This document shows, in pieces, positions 19,541 through 28,320 of a stretch of 64,000 nucleotides of DNA. The stretch is from Chitinibacter sp046530675 (GTDB taxonomy: Bacteria; Pseudomonadota; Gammaproteobacteria; Burkholderiales; Chitinibacteraceae). The position numbers were made by a program, and so were the translations under genes. Each line of letters begins with the position of its first letter. The stretch's first letter is position 1. The notes under the pieces were generated by a model. That model ran no database searches and was not told the origin of the DNA. It was given only the letters and a program-made list of their open reading frames with translations. The stretch covers positions 310,001-374,000 of the forward strand of contig NZ_CP172558.1 in the NCBI RefSeq assembly GCF_046530675.1. Direction: 5' to 3'.

Positions 19541-21215
19541 CGGCTTTCTCCTTGCGATTGGGTTTACCTTCGTACACTTTGGCTTTGAACGGCTCGGAGC
19601 CGATGCGATCGTAAACGTCGATAAAACGCTCGTCGCCTTCGCGGTTGGCAACAAAGACATTGATGATTTTCTCGATCACGTCGGGCATTTCTTCCTGCGC
19701 GAACGATGGGCCGAGTACCTTGCCGATCTGCGCATCGCGCCCCTGACGGCCACCCATCGAGACCTGATACCACTCGGAACCGTTTTTATCGACGCCGAGA
19801 ATCCCGATATTGCCGATATGGTGATGGCCGCAGGCGTTCATGCAGCCCGACATATTCATGTCGATTTCGCCCAGATCGTGCAGGTAATCCAGATCGTCGA
19901 AACGCTCCTGAATTGCCAGCGCAATCGGGATCGATTTGGCGTTCGCCAGCGAGCAGAAATCGCCGCCCGGGCAGCAGATCACATCGGTCAGCAGGCCGAT
20001 ATTCGGCGTTGCAAAACCGATGCGTTTGGCCTCAATCCACAGCGCAAACAGTTCGGACTGCTTCACGTCGGCGAGGATCAGATTCTGGCCGTGCGAGACG
20101 CGCAATTCGCCAAAGCTGAAACGGTCGGCCAGATCGGCTGCGGCGTCGAGCTGGGCTGAGGTCGCGTCGCCCGGCGCAATGCCGTGTTTTTTCAGGCTCA
20201 GCGTCACCGCTGCGTAGCCGGCTTTCTTGTGACCGAAAGCATTGAGTTCAACCCAGCGTGCGAAGGCCGGGTTTTCGGCTTTCTGGCTGGTGAATCCGGC
20301 ATCGTCGCCAGCGAAGTTCTCGTACGCTGGCTCGGTAAAGAACTGGTGATTGCGCGCGATTTCGTCTTGCGTCAGCGTCATCGGGCCGCCCTTGCTGAAC
20401 GCCCATTCCTGCTCGACTTTGGCGGCAAATGCTTCGGGCGTCATTGCTTTGACCAGAATCTTGATCCGCGCCTTGTATTTGTTGTCGCGACGACCGTAGC
20501 GGTTGTAGACGCGCAATACGGCGTCGAGATAAGACAGCAAATGTTCTTGTTCGAGGAAAGGCTTGATCAGGCTGCCGATCATCGGTGTACGACCCAGACC
20601 ACCGCCGACGTAAACTTCAAAACCAACGACACCAGCTTCGTTTTTGACGACATTGATACCAATGTCGTGCACCAGAATCGCAGCGCGGTCTTCGACCGAG
20701 CCATTGACGGCGATTTTGAATTTACGCGGCAGGTGAGCGAACTCGGGGTGGAAAGTCGACCACTGACGGATGATTTCGCACCATGCGCGCGGGTCGATCA
20801 GCTCGTCGTGCGCGACGCCGGCGAACTGGTCGCTGGTGGTATTGCGGATGCAGTTACCCGAAGTCTGAATCGCGTGCATCTGAACCGAAGCGAGTTCAGC
20901 CAGAATCTCGGGAACGTCTTCAAGTTTCGGCCAGTTGTACTGAATATTCTGGCGCGTCGTGAAGTGGGCGTAGTCTTTATCGTATTTACGCGCGATTTCG
21001 GCCAGTTTGCGCATCTGGCGGCTGCTCAGATGACCGTAGGGAATCGCAACGCGCAGCATCGGCGCATGGCGCTGGATGTACAGGCCGTTTTGCAGACGCA
21101 GGGGGCGGAATTCATCATCGGTCAACTCGCCAGCCAGATAGCGGCGGGTTTGGTCGCGGTATTGCGCTACGCGCTGATCCACGATTTTCTGGTCGTAATC
21201 GTCGTAAATATACAT
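19533..21215 (-). CDS. cysI: assimilatory nitrite/sulfite reductase, siroheme type
   Basis: 560 residues. Two ferredoxin-like half domains each precede a siroheme/4Fe-4S domain. The cluster cysteines are visible in CCPGGDFCSLA and in the C-terminal motif SGCMNACGHHHIGNIG. It reduces sulfite to sulfide (or nitrite to ammonia) for cysteine synthesis. Sulfite is more likely because of the coupled DUF934 gene. Another sulfate-assimilation gene, cysH, lies 42 kb away at the end of the window rather than in this operon. Confidence 0.93.
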   Translation of the reverse strand: MYIYDDYDQKIVDQRVAQYRDQTRRYLAGELTDDEFRPLRLQNGLYIQRHAPMLRVAIPYGHLSSRQMRKLAEIARKYDKDYAHFTTRQNIQYNWPKLEDVPEILAELASVQMHAIQTSGNCIRNTTSDQFAGVAHDELIDPRAWCEIIRQWSTFHPEFAHLPRKFKIAVNGSVEDRAAILVHDIGINVVKNEAGVVGFEVYVGGGLGRTPMIGSLIKPFLEQEHLLSYLDAVLRVYNRYGRRDNKYKARIKILVKAMTPEAFAAKVEQEWAFSKGGPMTLTQDEIARNHQFFTEPAYENFAGDDAGFTSQKAENPAFARWVELNAFGHKKAGYAAVTLSLKKHGIAPGDATSAQLDAAADLADRFSFGELRVSHGQNLILADVKQSELFALWIEAKRIGFATPNIGLLTDVICCPGGDFCSLANAKSIPIALAIQERFDDLDYLHDLGEIDMNMSGCMNACGHHHIGNIGILGVDKNGSEWYQVSMGGRQGRDAQIGKVLGPSFAQEEMPDVIEKIINVFVANREGDERFIDVYDRIGSEPFKAKVYEGKPNRKEKADV

Positions 21216-21343
21216 TGCTGTTTCGATCTCGCTGTTTCAATCACGGAAGACGTGCTGGTAGCCGGCAATCATACCAGCCCCGCCATATGCAGGAGAACGA
21301 TTATTTTTGAATATGAACCTGCCTCTTAGTTCTAAGGAGACGC

Positions 21344-21507
21344 TGATTTACTCAAAAACCGATTGAACCACAGAGGCACAGAGACGCAGAAAAATCACAG
21401 CTTTAGACTCTTTCGCGTTTGATCTGCATGCAAAGGCGTTTTACTGGTTTTCTCCGTGCCTCCGTGTCTCTGTGGTCGATGTTTTTTTGATTTTTAGTGA
21501 ATCAATC
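21344..21507. repeat. 164-bp long inverted repeat (family F)
   Basis: The left arm (CTGATTTACTCAAAAACC.., then AACCACAGAGGCACAGAGAC) pairs with the right arm read in reverse (GATTGATTCACTAAAAATC.., then CGACCACAGAGACACGGAGG). The CACAGAGGCAC core is a common non-coding repeat motif in bacteria. It occupies the 458-bp divergent gap between cysI and pepN. No gene is visible there. Confidence 0.7.
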
Positions 21508-21673
21508 AACCCTAAGCACGGCACCTTCCCCTATCTGAAGCCCCCAAGCAGGCCAAGCCTATTTCCCGCTGGCAGGCAATCCTCGTTTGTCATGATGCAG
21601 ATCAGGATTGTCTTACATAGGCACTGGGTTTAATCTTGCGGCTTCACAAGATTCAATCCAAAGAACGCCCGCC

Positions 21674-24322
21674 ATGAGCAGCCGCCAAGCCATTCACCGC
21701 CTTGACTATACTCCCCCATCGTATCTGATTGACCGCGTTGATCTGACTTTCGATCTGGACGATACCCAGACCAAAGTCACTTCACGTCTGATCATGCGCC
21801 GCAATGCGGGCGTGGCGGCAGGCTCACCGCTGGTACTGCATGGCGAGGAGTTGCGGCTTGAGAGCATCAAACTCGATGGTGCGCCATTGCCAAAGGATGC
21901 GTATCAGGTCGATGAAAACACGCTGACCATTGCCGACATGCCCGAAGACGGCATTCTGGAAATCGACACGCTGATCGATCCGGCCAGCAACACCAGCCTG
22001 ATGGGGCTGTATCAATCCAACGGTAATTTCTTTACCCAGTGCGAAGCCGAGGGCTTCCGCAAAATCACCTATTACCTCGACCGCCCCGACGTGATGGCCA
22101 AATTCACGACGACGATCATCGCCGACAAGGCCAAATATCCGGTGCTGCTGTCCAATGGCAATCGCGTCGGCGCCGGCACGCTCGACAAAAACCGCCACTG
22201 GGTCAAATGGGTCGATCCGTTCAAGAAACCGGCGTATCTGTTCGCACTCGTTGCCGGCAAACTGGTCGTGCTGTCCGGCACGCACAATACGCAGTCAGGT
22301 CGCACGATCAATATCGAGATTTATGTCGAACCGGGCAATCTGGATCGCTGCCACCACGCGCTCGCTGCGGCACAAAAATCAATGGCGTGGGACGAAGAAC
22401 GCTTTGGCCTTGAGTATGACCTCGACACGTATATGATCGTCGCGGTCAGCGACTTTAATATGGGCGCGATGGAAAACAAGGGGCTGAATATTTTCAACAC
22501 CAAGTACGTGCTCGCCAAACCGGAAACGGCAACCGACGTCGATTTTGACGGCATCGACGCTGTCGTCGCACACGAATATTTCCACAACTGGACCGGCAAC
22601 CGCGTGACGTGTCGCGACTGGTTCCAGCTCTCGCTCAAGGAAGGGCTGACGGTCTACCGCGATCAGGAATTTTCCAGCGACATTGGCTCGCGTGCCGTAC
22701 AGCGCATCAGCAATGTCCGCGCATTGCGCACCAGCCAGTTTGCCGAAGACGCGGGCCCGCAGGCGCATCCGGTACGCCCTGACGAATATCTGGAAATCAA
22801 TAATTTCTACACGATGACGATTTATGAAAAAGGCAGCGAAGTCGTGCGGATGTACGAAACGCTGCTCGGTCGTGAAGGTTTCCGCCTTGGAATGGATCTG
22901 TATTTCAAACGTCACGACGGTCAGGCGGTAACTTGCGACGATTTTCGCGCGGCGATGGCTGACGCGAACAATGTCGATCTGGAACAGTTCGAACGCTGGT
23001 ACAGCCAGGCAGGAACCCCCAGGGTATCAGCCTCTGGCGTCTACAACGCTGGCGCGCAGACCTATACCCTCACCCTCAAGCAGTCGTGCGCACCGACGCC
23101 GGGGCAAACTCAAAAGCTGCCGTTCCATATTCCGGTCGCCATCGGGCTGATCGACCGCCGTGGGCAGGATCTGCCACTCCAATTGGTTGGCGAGCCGGAA
23201 AGCACCGCAACAACGCGCGTCTTGCAACTGCGCGAGCCTGAGCAGACCTTCACTTTCATCAACGTGCCATGCCTGCCGGTGCCGTCCTTGCTGCGCGATT
23301 TTTCCGCGCCGGTCGTGCTCGAATACGACTACAGCGACGACGATCTGGCTTTCCTGATGGCGCATGACAGCGATGCCTTTGCCCGCTGGGAAGCGGCCAA
23401 TACCTTGGCGTGCAAACTGATCAAACAGCTCTATGCGCAAGACGCTGCGCTGCCGCTCGCGGCGCCGGACAACTTTATTGCAGCGTATCGCAAGCTGATC
23501 GCCAAACCGGCCGGCGAAGCGCTCGACCCGGCGCTGATCGCACTGATGCTGCAATTGCCGCAAGAAAATTACCTGCTCGAACAGCTCTCCGACGTTGACC
23601 CAACACGTTTGGCATTCGTATGCCAGAGCATCAAACAGCAAATCGCCCGCGAGCTGCGGCAGGAATTGCTCGCCGCCTACCAGCAACTGAACGACGGAAC
23701 ACCGTATCACTACAACGGCGAACAGGTCGCGCGCCGCAGCCTGAAAAATGTCTGTCTCGATTACCTGGCCGAACTCGACGAAGCCATGGTCGGTAGCCTG
23801 CTCGCCGACCAGTACCGCAAAGCGGATAACATGACCGACCGGCTGGCCGCGCTCAAGGCGCTGGTCAATCGCACAGGCGGCGACGGCGCCGAAACGCAAC
23901 TCGCCGACTTTGCCGGACAATGGATAGACGACGCGCTGGTGATGGATAAATGGTTTACGCTGCAAGCGACCAGCCGCCGCCAGGGCACGCTCGGGCGCGT
24001 GCAAAGCCTGCTCAACCACCACGCGTTTTCCTTAAAAAACCCGAACAAGGTACGCGCGCTGATTGCGGCATTCTGCCTGCAGAACCCGCAGCATTTCCAC
24101 GCCGCCGACGGCTATGCCTACGCCTTTGCCGCCGAGCAGATCATCGCGCTCGACGCAATCAACCCGCAAATCGCCGCACGGCTCGCGAGCTGCTTTAACC
24201 GCTGGAGCAAAATCGAACCCAAGCGCCGCGAACTGATGAAGCAGGAACTCGAACGCATCCGCGACCACGAAGGCTTGTCGTCGGATACGTTTGAGATTGT
24301 CAGCAAGGCGCTGGCGGGCTGA
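21674..24322 (+). CDS. pepN: aminopeptidase N (M1 family)
   Basis: 882 residues from the ATG at 21674; the 22 codons before it in the open frame do not look coding. Zinc metallopeptidase of the M1 family with the exopeptidase motif GAMEN (264-268), zinc site HEYFHNW (His300, His304) and the distal glutamate in LKEGLTVYRDQEF. The usual four-domain E. coli-type PepN length is kept. It trims N-terminal residues from peptides in the cytoplasm. Confidence 0.97.
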   Translation: MSSRQAIHRLDYTPPSYLIDRVDLTFDLDDTQTKVTSRLIMRRNAGVAAGSPLVLHGEELRLESIKLDGAPLPKDAYQVDENTLTIADMPEDGILEIDTLIDPASNTSLMGLYQSNGNFFTQCEAEGFRKITYYLDRPDVMAKFTTTIIADKAKYPVLLSNGNRVGAGTLDKNRHWVKWVDPFKKPAYLFALVAGKLVVLSGTHNTQSGRTINIEIYVEPGNLDRCHHALAAAQKSMAWDEERFGLEYDLDTYMIVAVSDFNMGAMENKGLNIFNTKYVLAKPETATDVDFDGIDAVVAHEYFHNWTGNRVTCRDWFQLSLKEGLTVYRDQEFSSDIGSRAVQRISNVRALRTSQFAEDAGPQAHPVRPDEYLEINNFYTMTIYEKGSEVVRMYETLLGREGFRLGMDLYFKRHDGQAVTCDDFRAAMADANNVDLEQFERWYSQAGTPRVSASGVYNAGAQTYTLTLKQSCAPTPGQTQKLPFHIPVAIGLIDRRGQDLPLQLVGEPESTATTRVLQLREPEQTFTFINVPCLPVPSLLRDFSAPVVLEYDYSDDDLAFLMAHDSDAFARWEAANTLACKLIKQLYAQDAALPLAAPDNFIAAYRKLIAKPAGEALDPALIALMLQLPQENYLLEQLSDVDPTRLAFVCQSIKQQIARELRQELLAAYQQLNDGTPYHYNGEQVARRSLKNVCLDYLAELDEAMVGSLLADQYRKADNMTDRLAALKALVNRTGGDGAETQLADFAGQWIDDALVMDKWFTLQATSRRQGTLGRVQSLLNHHAFSLKNPNKVRALIAAFCLQNPQHFHAADGYAYAFAAEQIIALDAINPQIAARLASCFNRWSKIEPKRRELMKQELERIRDHEGLSSDTFEIVSKALAG

Positions 24323-24507
24323 TTGTCACTGGGTTGTTAGCGGTAATGTTCAGATTTTTTGTTGATGCTGTGCCACGCTCGTCGAGCCGGGGCTTAAAAA
24401 ACCCCGTCCAAGCAGGCCTAGTGAGGCGCAAGACAAATGGCTTTATCGTTTGGCTCGCAACGAGAGAGGGTACGGCGGAGCCGACTGCGCCGGGTTGCCT
24501 TTCTTTG

Positions 24508-24555
24508 CTTACTTTCTTTGGGGACGGAGCTAAATAACATCCCAAAGAAAGTAAG
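24508..24555. repeat. inverted repeat with 15-bp perfect arms
   Basis: CTTACTTTCTTTGGG (24508-24522) and CCCAAAGAAAGTAAG (24541-24555) pair perfectly around an 18-bp loop. It belongs to a longer non-coding stretch (24360-24620) downstream of pepN; the ACTTTCTTTGG motif recurs in betaproteobacterial intergenic repeats. No T tract follows, so it is not a typical terminator. Confidence 0.7.
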
Positions 24556-24642
24556 TCCCCGTCGCGGATTGCGACTGTAAACAGCCGTGCCGCAGACACT
24601 TGAAACCATCAACACATAATCTGAACACAACCTTGTTAGCAG

Positions 24643-24691
24643 GGGTATTTGACTGCAGGTCAATATTAAATTGATCTGCAGTCAAATACCC
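24643..24691. repeat. 49-bp palindromic repeat, family C (best copy)
   Basis: GGGTATTTGACTGCAG at the left and its exact complement CTGCAGTCAAATACCC at the right make 16-bp perfect arms, extended inwards by (G/A)TCAAT. This is the most symmetrical copy in the window. Confidence 0.95.
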
Positions 24692-24724
24692 TTAATTAAT
24701 TCGGCGGGATAGCACCGTAGATTC

Positions 24725-24799
24725 GATTAGCGCCGCGTAATCGGACGCATGCTGCAAAGCATCCGAATTCGCTTCGCTCTTTCGGCGCGACATAATCGG
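24725..24799. repeat. repeat family D, copy 1
   Basis: GATTAGCGCCGCGTAATC palindrome followed by GGACGCATGCTGCAAAGC and the hairpin TCCGAATTCGCTTCGCTC..CGG. It lies just after the stop of the diguanylate cyclase gene. The second copy (26260-26326), same orientation, lies upstream of that gene. Confidence 0.8.
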
Positions 24800-24804
24800 G
24801 TCAA

Positions 24805-26166
24805 TTATTCTTGATTGGCGGAATAGCTCAACGATGCGCGCTTGGCACCATGGCGCTTTGCCGCATACATCCGCAGGTCAGCGCAAGTCAGCAGTTGCAG
24901 CTCATTCAGGCCATCATCCGGATAGCTGGCAACACCGACGCTAGCAATCACGGTAATCGAGCTGGTATCGCCTTCCATAGCGACTGGCATACTGATCTGT
25001 GCGGCCAACTTATCGGCCACGCCCTGAGCCATGACGGCATTGGTGTTGTCCAGCAGGACGACAAACTCATCGCCACTCAGGCGCGCAACCATATCCATCT
25101 GGCGCACACCGGCGCTCAGCCGCCGAGCCACCTCTTGCAGCAATCGGTCTCCGGCGGCGTGTCCGTAGCAATCGTTAATTGCTTTAAAACCGTTCAGATC
25201 AAGAAACAGCAAGGAAAACGGGCTGTGTTCGCGCTGCGCGCGGGCGATGGCGTTGCCAATTCGCTCGGCCAGCAGCACGCGGTTGGGCAGCTGGGTGAGC
25301 TCGTCGTACAAAGCCATCCGCTTGAGTTGTTCCTGCATCGTTTTGTATTCGATGGCAGAAGCAACCTGAGTGGATACAAACTGCAATAGTTCGAGATCCT
25401 GTTTATCGTAGCTCACGCCACCTTCATAGCTGCCCAAGGCCAGCACGCCAAATGTGCCGCGCTCCGCACTCAAAGGCACACCCAGCCAGCTAGTCAGCCT
25501 GCGGCCATCAGCATGCGCAGCTGCATCGGACAATTGCTCCGGCTCATTGAGCAGCAGCGGTTCGCCGGACGTGAGAACCTGGTCGAATATGGCAGAAAGC
25601 CCCATCGCCGCAGTGTCATGATTTGCAAGCGGATATGGAAAAACCAGTGCACCGCCTTTGCCGGACTGAATGGCAACCGTGAAGGCAGTGGCCGGCAGCA
25701 AAGTGCCAATGATCTGGTGAATTTCTCGATACAGCGCAGGCAGATCGTCGGCCCCGATCACCAACTGGGCAATCGCATACACCGCCGCCTGCATGGACAG
25801 GGCGCGCTTGCGGACGGTGACATCCCGCGCAACCGCAATGCGCACCCGTTCGGTTTCCGACCATTTCGCCGACCACATCACATCAACCAGATGACCGTTT
25901 TTGTGCACATAGCGGTTTTCAAAACCAACCCACGGCCGACCCGACATGACATTGGCCGCTTCCGCCAGAGTACGCTCACGGTCTTCGGGCGCGACCAGAG
26001 TAATCATCTCGCGCCCGATCATTTCTGCCGGGGTATAGCCAAACACCCGCTCGCAACCGGGACTCACATAAACAAAGTGCCCCTGCTCGCTCACCACACA
26101 CACGGCATCCAGCAGCTGGTTCAAGATGCTGGTGAGCAGCGAAGAATGCTTGACTTCCATTTTCAT
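24805..26166 (-). CDS. cytoplasmic diguanylate cyclase with PAS and GAF domains
   Basis: 453 residues from the ATG at 26166 (GGA seven bases upstream). PAS domain (about 10-125: VCVVSEQGHFVYVSPGCERVFGYTP), GAF domain (about 130-275) and GGDEF domain (about 290-450). The active site reads SGDEF, an accepted active variant, with the inhibitory site RQMD five residues before it. No membrane helix. The upstream open frame to 26328 runs into a repeat and is rejected. The gene is bracketed by two direct D repeats, so it may have moved as a unit. Confidence 0.88.
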   Translation of the reverse strand: MKMEVKHSSLLTSILNQLLDAVCVVSEQGHFVYVSPGCERVFGYTPAEMIGREMITLVAPEDRERTLAEAANVMSGRPWVGFENRYVHKNGHLVDVMWSAKWSETERVRIAVARDVTVRKRALSMQAAVYAIAQLVIGADDLPALYREIHQIIGTLLPATAFTVAIQSGKGGALVFPYPLANHDTAAMGLSAIFDQVLTSGEPLLLNEPEQLSDAAAHADGRRLTSWLGVPLSAERGTFGVLALGSYEGGVSYDKQDLELLQFVSTQVASAIEYKTMQEQLKRMALYDELTQLPNRVLLAERIGNAIARAQREHSPFSLLFLDLNGFKAINDCYGHAAGDRLLQEVARRLSAGVRQMDMVARLSGDEFVVLLDNTNAVMAQGVADKLAAQISMPVAMEGDTSSITVIASVGVASYPDDGLNELQLLTCADLRMYAAKRHGAKRASLSYSANQE

Positions 26167-26259
26167 GAGTGTCCAAAAATAAATCGCCACTAGGTCAAAA
26201 TGCCCAGGGTCTGTTGACGTTTGGTTTAGCAAAGTGCCGACTTTGAGCGCCGTAGTTCT

Positions 26260-26326
26260 GATTAGCACAGCGTAATCGGACGCATGCTGCAAAGCCTCCG
26301 AATTCGCTTCGCTCGTTCGGAGCGGC
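26260..26326. repeat. repeat family D, copy 2
   Basis: Nearly identical to 24725-24799 over GATTAGC(A)C(A)GCGTAATC, GGACGCATGCTGCAAAGC and TCCGAATTCGCTTCGCTC, in direct orientation. The adjoining 26211-26227 (CTGTTGACGTTTGGTTT) is shared with 50718-50732. Confidence 0.8.
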
Positions 26327-26692
26327 ATGGCTTGATACCTTTATTGGATATTATCTCAAGCCGCGCCAGCACACATGCACGAGTCGATAGAATCGTTTGT
26401 CGACACGACCCTGCCCCTCCATACCAAGCCCATTCTCTGCTTGTAAGCATGCCAATCAAATCGATGAATAAATCGTGGTCAAAACGTTCAATCCAGACGT
26501 TGCTTGTCGGGTCACTGGCATAATAGAAACGCCCCAGCTTTGAACGAAAGTCATTAACTGAGGGCAGCCTGTCGACGGCCAATTATCTGCCTACTCAGCT
26601 TCTAGTACAAAAGTAAGACATCGTATGTGACTGTGAAGCACATGAGCGACTGAGCTAAGCGACCTAGCATAGCCAAAGCTTCAAAAGGCCAC

Positions 26693-26713
26693 AAACCTTC
26701 AGTTGGTGGCCTT
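26693..26713. terminator. hairpin resembling a terminator in a gene-poor gap
   Basis: AAGGCCAC..GTGGCCTT arms with one mismatch, flanked by AAA and TTTAT. The 628-bp gap 26167-26794 otherwise holds a D repeat and no convincing gene. Confidence 0.5.
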
Positions 26714-26794
26714 TATGATTTTTGACTCCTGCCAGAGTAGGGCAGCTTAAGCAGCCAAAACTGCCCGCCTCAACAGGCTGTGATGATTCAAGCC

Positions 26795-28192
26795 TCAGTG
26801 TTGCACGTTGACTGATCGACTCGCTTCAACTTTTCGATATTGAGGATGTGTCTTTCCTCCCAGCAAAGTCCAGTCAATATTCCGCGTGAAATACATCACG
26901 AGAGCGAGCAGAGCAAACATCGTCAGGCTACCCATCAGCAAGGCCATGTCTTCCGATTGCAAAATGCCGAACAGCAAACCGTACAAGCCCACCAGTACAG
27001 TGGCAAAACCCAGTCCACGACGCCAGCCCGCCAGCACGAAGCTGACGTAATAAGCCTGCAAACCGGCCGAAGCCAGCGCGGCCAGCCAGTAAGCCCGGTT
27101 AAAACCGAGATGCTCGGACAGCGACAGCGTCAACAGGAAAAAGATCGCCAGTCCCAAGCCGACCAAACCGTATTGCACCGGATGTACGGCAAGCCGGTGG
27201 ATGAGCTCCATCAGAAAGACCGCACCGAAAATCAATAGCATAAACAGCTCGGCGTATTTCATCGTTCGCTCGTTGAGCACATAGCGGTCAACCGGATCGA
27301 TCAGCCGCAAACCGACCCTCGCCGCATTGCAGTTTTCGCTGGCATTGCACTGGGCAGCCTTACTACCACCGGTCGCCAGTTCGCTGGTTTGCCAGCGCGC
27401 ACTGAAGCGGTCTTTGCCGATGCTGCGCTCCAGCGGCGCAAAATTACCGGCAAAGCTTGGATGCGGCCAGTTGCCCGACAAGGCCACCGTGCTGCTATCG
27501 CCCACCGGCTCGATCAATAATTGAGTGCTGCCGCTCAGATTGAGCTTGAAGCTGAAATCAAGCTGTCGGCCTTCGTGCAGCAAAACATCCTGAAGCTTCT
27601 GTTCAGCCAGCGACGCATGGACTCCCGCCCCCAGCCGGGCATGCCCGCTGCCCGGAGCAAATTTCAAAGGCTGGCCTGCCGCCACACCCGACAGATGCTG
27701 AATGCCACGCACATCGCTCAGGCTAAGCGCTAGATACGGTGCTTGCCAGCGTGTGCTGATCCGTTCGCGATCCGAAGCGGCGCGCGCCTCGTATTGCGTC
27801 AAAGCCAGGATCACAAAACGCCCGCTCAATTGCAGCTGGCTGCGGTAAATCGGCGCTTCAAACAGGCCGCGTTTGAGCACTTCGACAGCCAGTTGCCCGC
27901 GCGCATCGAATTGATCAGGCGTCAGTACGATCCGGTCTTCGACCGTCGTGTCTTCCCAGTAAGCGGCCTTGTCTTTTGTTGCAGCAATCAGCTTGCTGCT
28001 GGTTCGCGTATAAGGCAAAACCAGAAACGGACCGGACAACGTTTGTTCCCCGGCGCTGAATTGCGCAATTTCGGCACGTACCTCGTCAGCGCGCTGTTGC
28101 CGCTCGTTCACCAGATCCCGAACCAGTGACAGCACAAACAGCATCGATACCATCAATCCCAGCATAGCCCCCAATTTCATTCCAATTTTCAT
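26795..28192 (-). CDS. creD: inner-membrane protein CreD
   Basis: 465 residues from the ATG at 28192 (GGAG six bases upstream). One N-terminal helix, a large periplasmic domain (about 35-300), then five or six helices, with the family segments SALNERTMKYAELFMLLIF-like YVLNERTMKYAELFML and GLVGLGLAIFFLLTLSLSEHLGFNRAYW. CreD (CET family) is the main target of the CreBC system and affects envelope stress and colicin E2 tolerance in E. coli. It lies downstream of creB and creC with a 128-bp gap that holds possible CreB sites. Confidence 0.93.
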   Translation of the reverse strand: MKIGMKLGAMLGLMVSMLFVLSLVRDLVNERQQRADEVRAEIAQFSAGEQTLSGPFLVLPYTRTSSKLIAATKDKAAYWEDTTVEDRIVLTPDQFDARGQLAVEVLKRGLFEAPIYRSQLQLSGRFVILALTQYEARAASDRERISTRWQAPYLALSLSDVRGIQHLSGVAAGQPLKFAPGSGHARLGAGVHASLAEQKLQDVLLHEGRQLDFSFKLNLSGSTQLLIEPVGDSSTVALSGNWPHPSFAGNFAPLERSIGKDRFSARWQTSELATGGSKAAQCNASENCNAARVGLRLIDPVDRYVLNERTMKYAELFMLLIFGAVFLMELIHRLAVHPVQYGLVGLGLAIFFLLTLSLSEHLGFNRAYWLAALASAGLQAYYVSFVLAGWRRGLGFATVLVGLYGLLFGILQSEDMALLMGSLTMFALLALVMYFTRNIDWTLLGGKTHPQYRKVEASRSVNVQH

Positions 28193-28260
28193 GACGATCT
28201 CCAGAAACAGCCCCATGGCCAATGCGGCGATCATGGCGTGGCAAAATGGAGAGACAATGT

Positions 28261-28283
28261 GTGAAATGTGGAGATTGTGTGAA
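28261..28283 (-). promoter_or_regulatory. candidate CreB-binding repeats upstream of creD
   Basis: On the minus strand, TTCAC is followed after 6 bp by TCCAC and after 2 more bp by another TTCAC. The first pair fits the E. coli cre tag TTCAC-N6-TTCAC with one change. It lies about 70-90 bp before the creD start. Confidence 0.5.
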
Positions 28284-28320
28284 GACGCCCAGCCCAATAC
28301 AACGCAAAAAATCTGATGAA

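Noticed and set aside
20184..21329. A long open frame (381 codons) on the plus strand opposite cysI
   Set aside because: It is the antisense of a conserved reductase gene; its protein has no family features.
23027..24022. A 331-codon open frame on the minus strand opposite pepN
   Set aside because: Shadow of the conserved aminopeptidase; no promoter or ribosome site and no family features.
26262..26582. A 106-codon open frame on the minus strand
   Set aside because: It runs through a D repeat at its 3' end, no family was recognised and no ribosome site is clear. It may be a gene remnant but cannot be supported.
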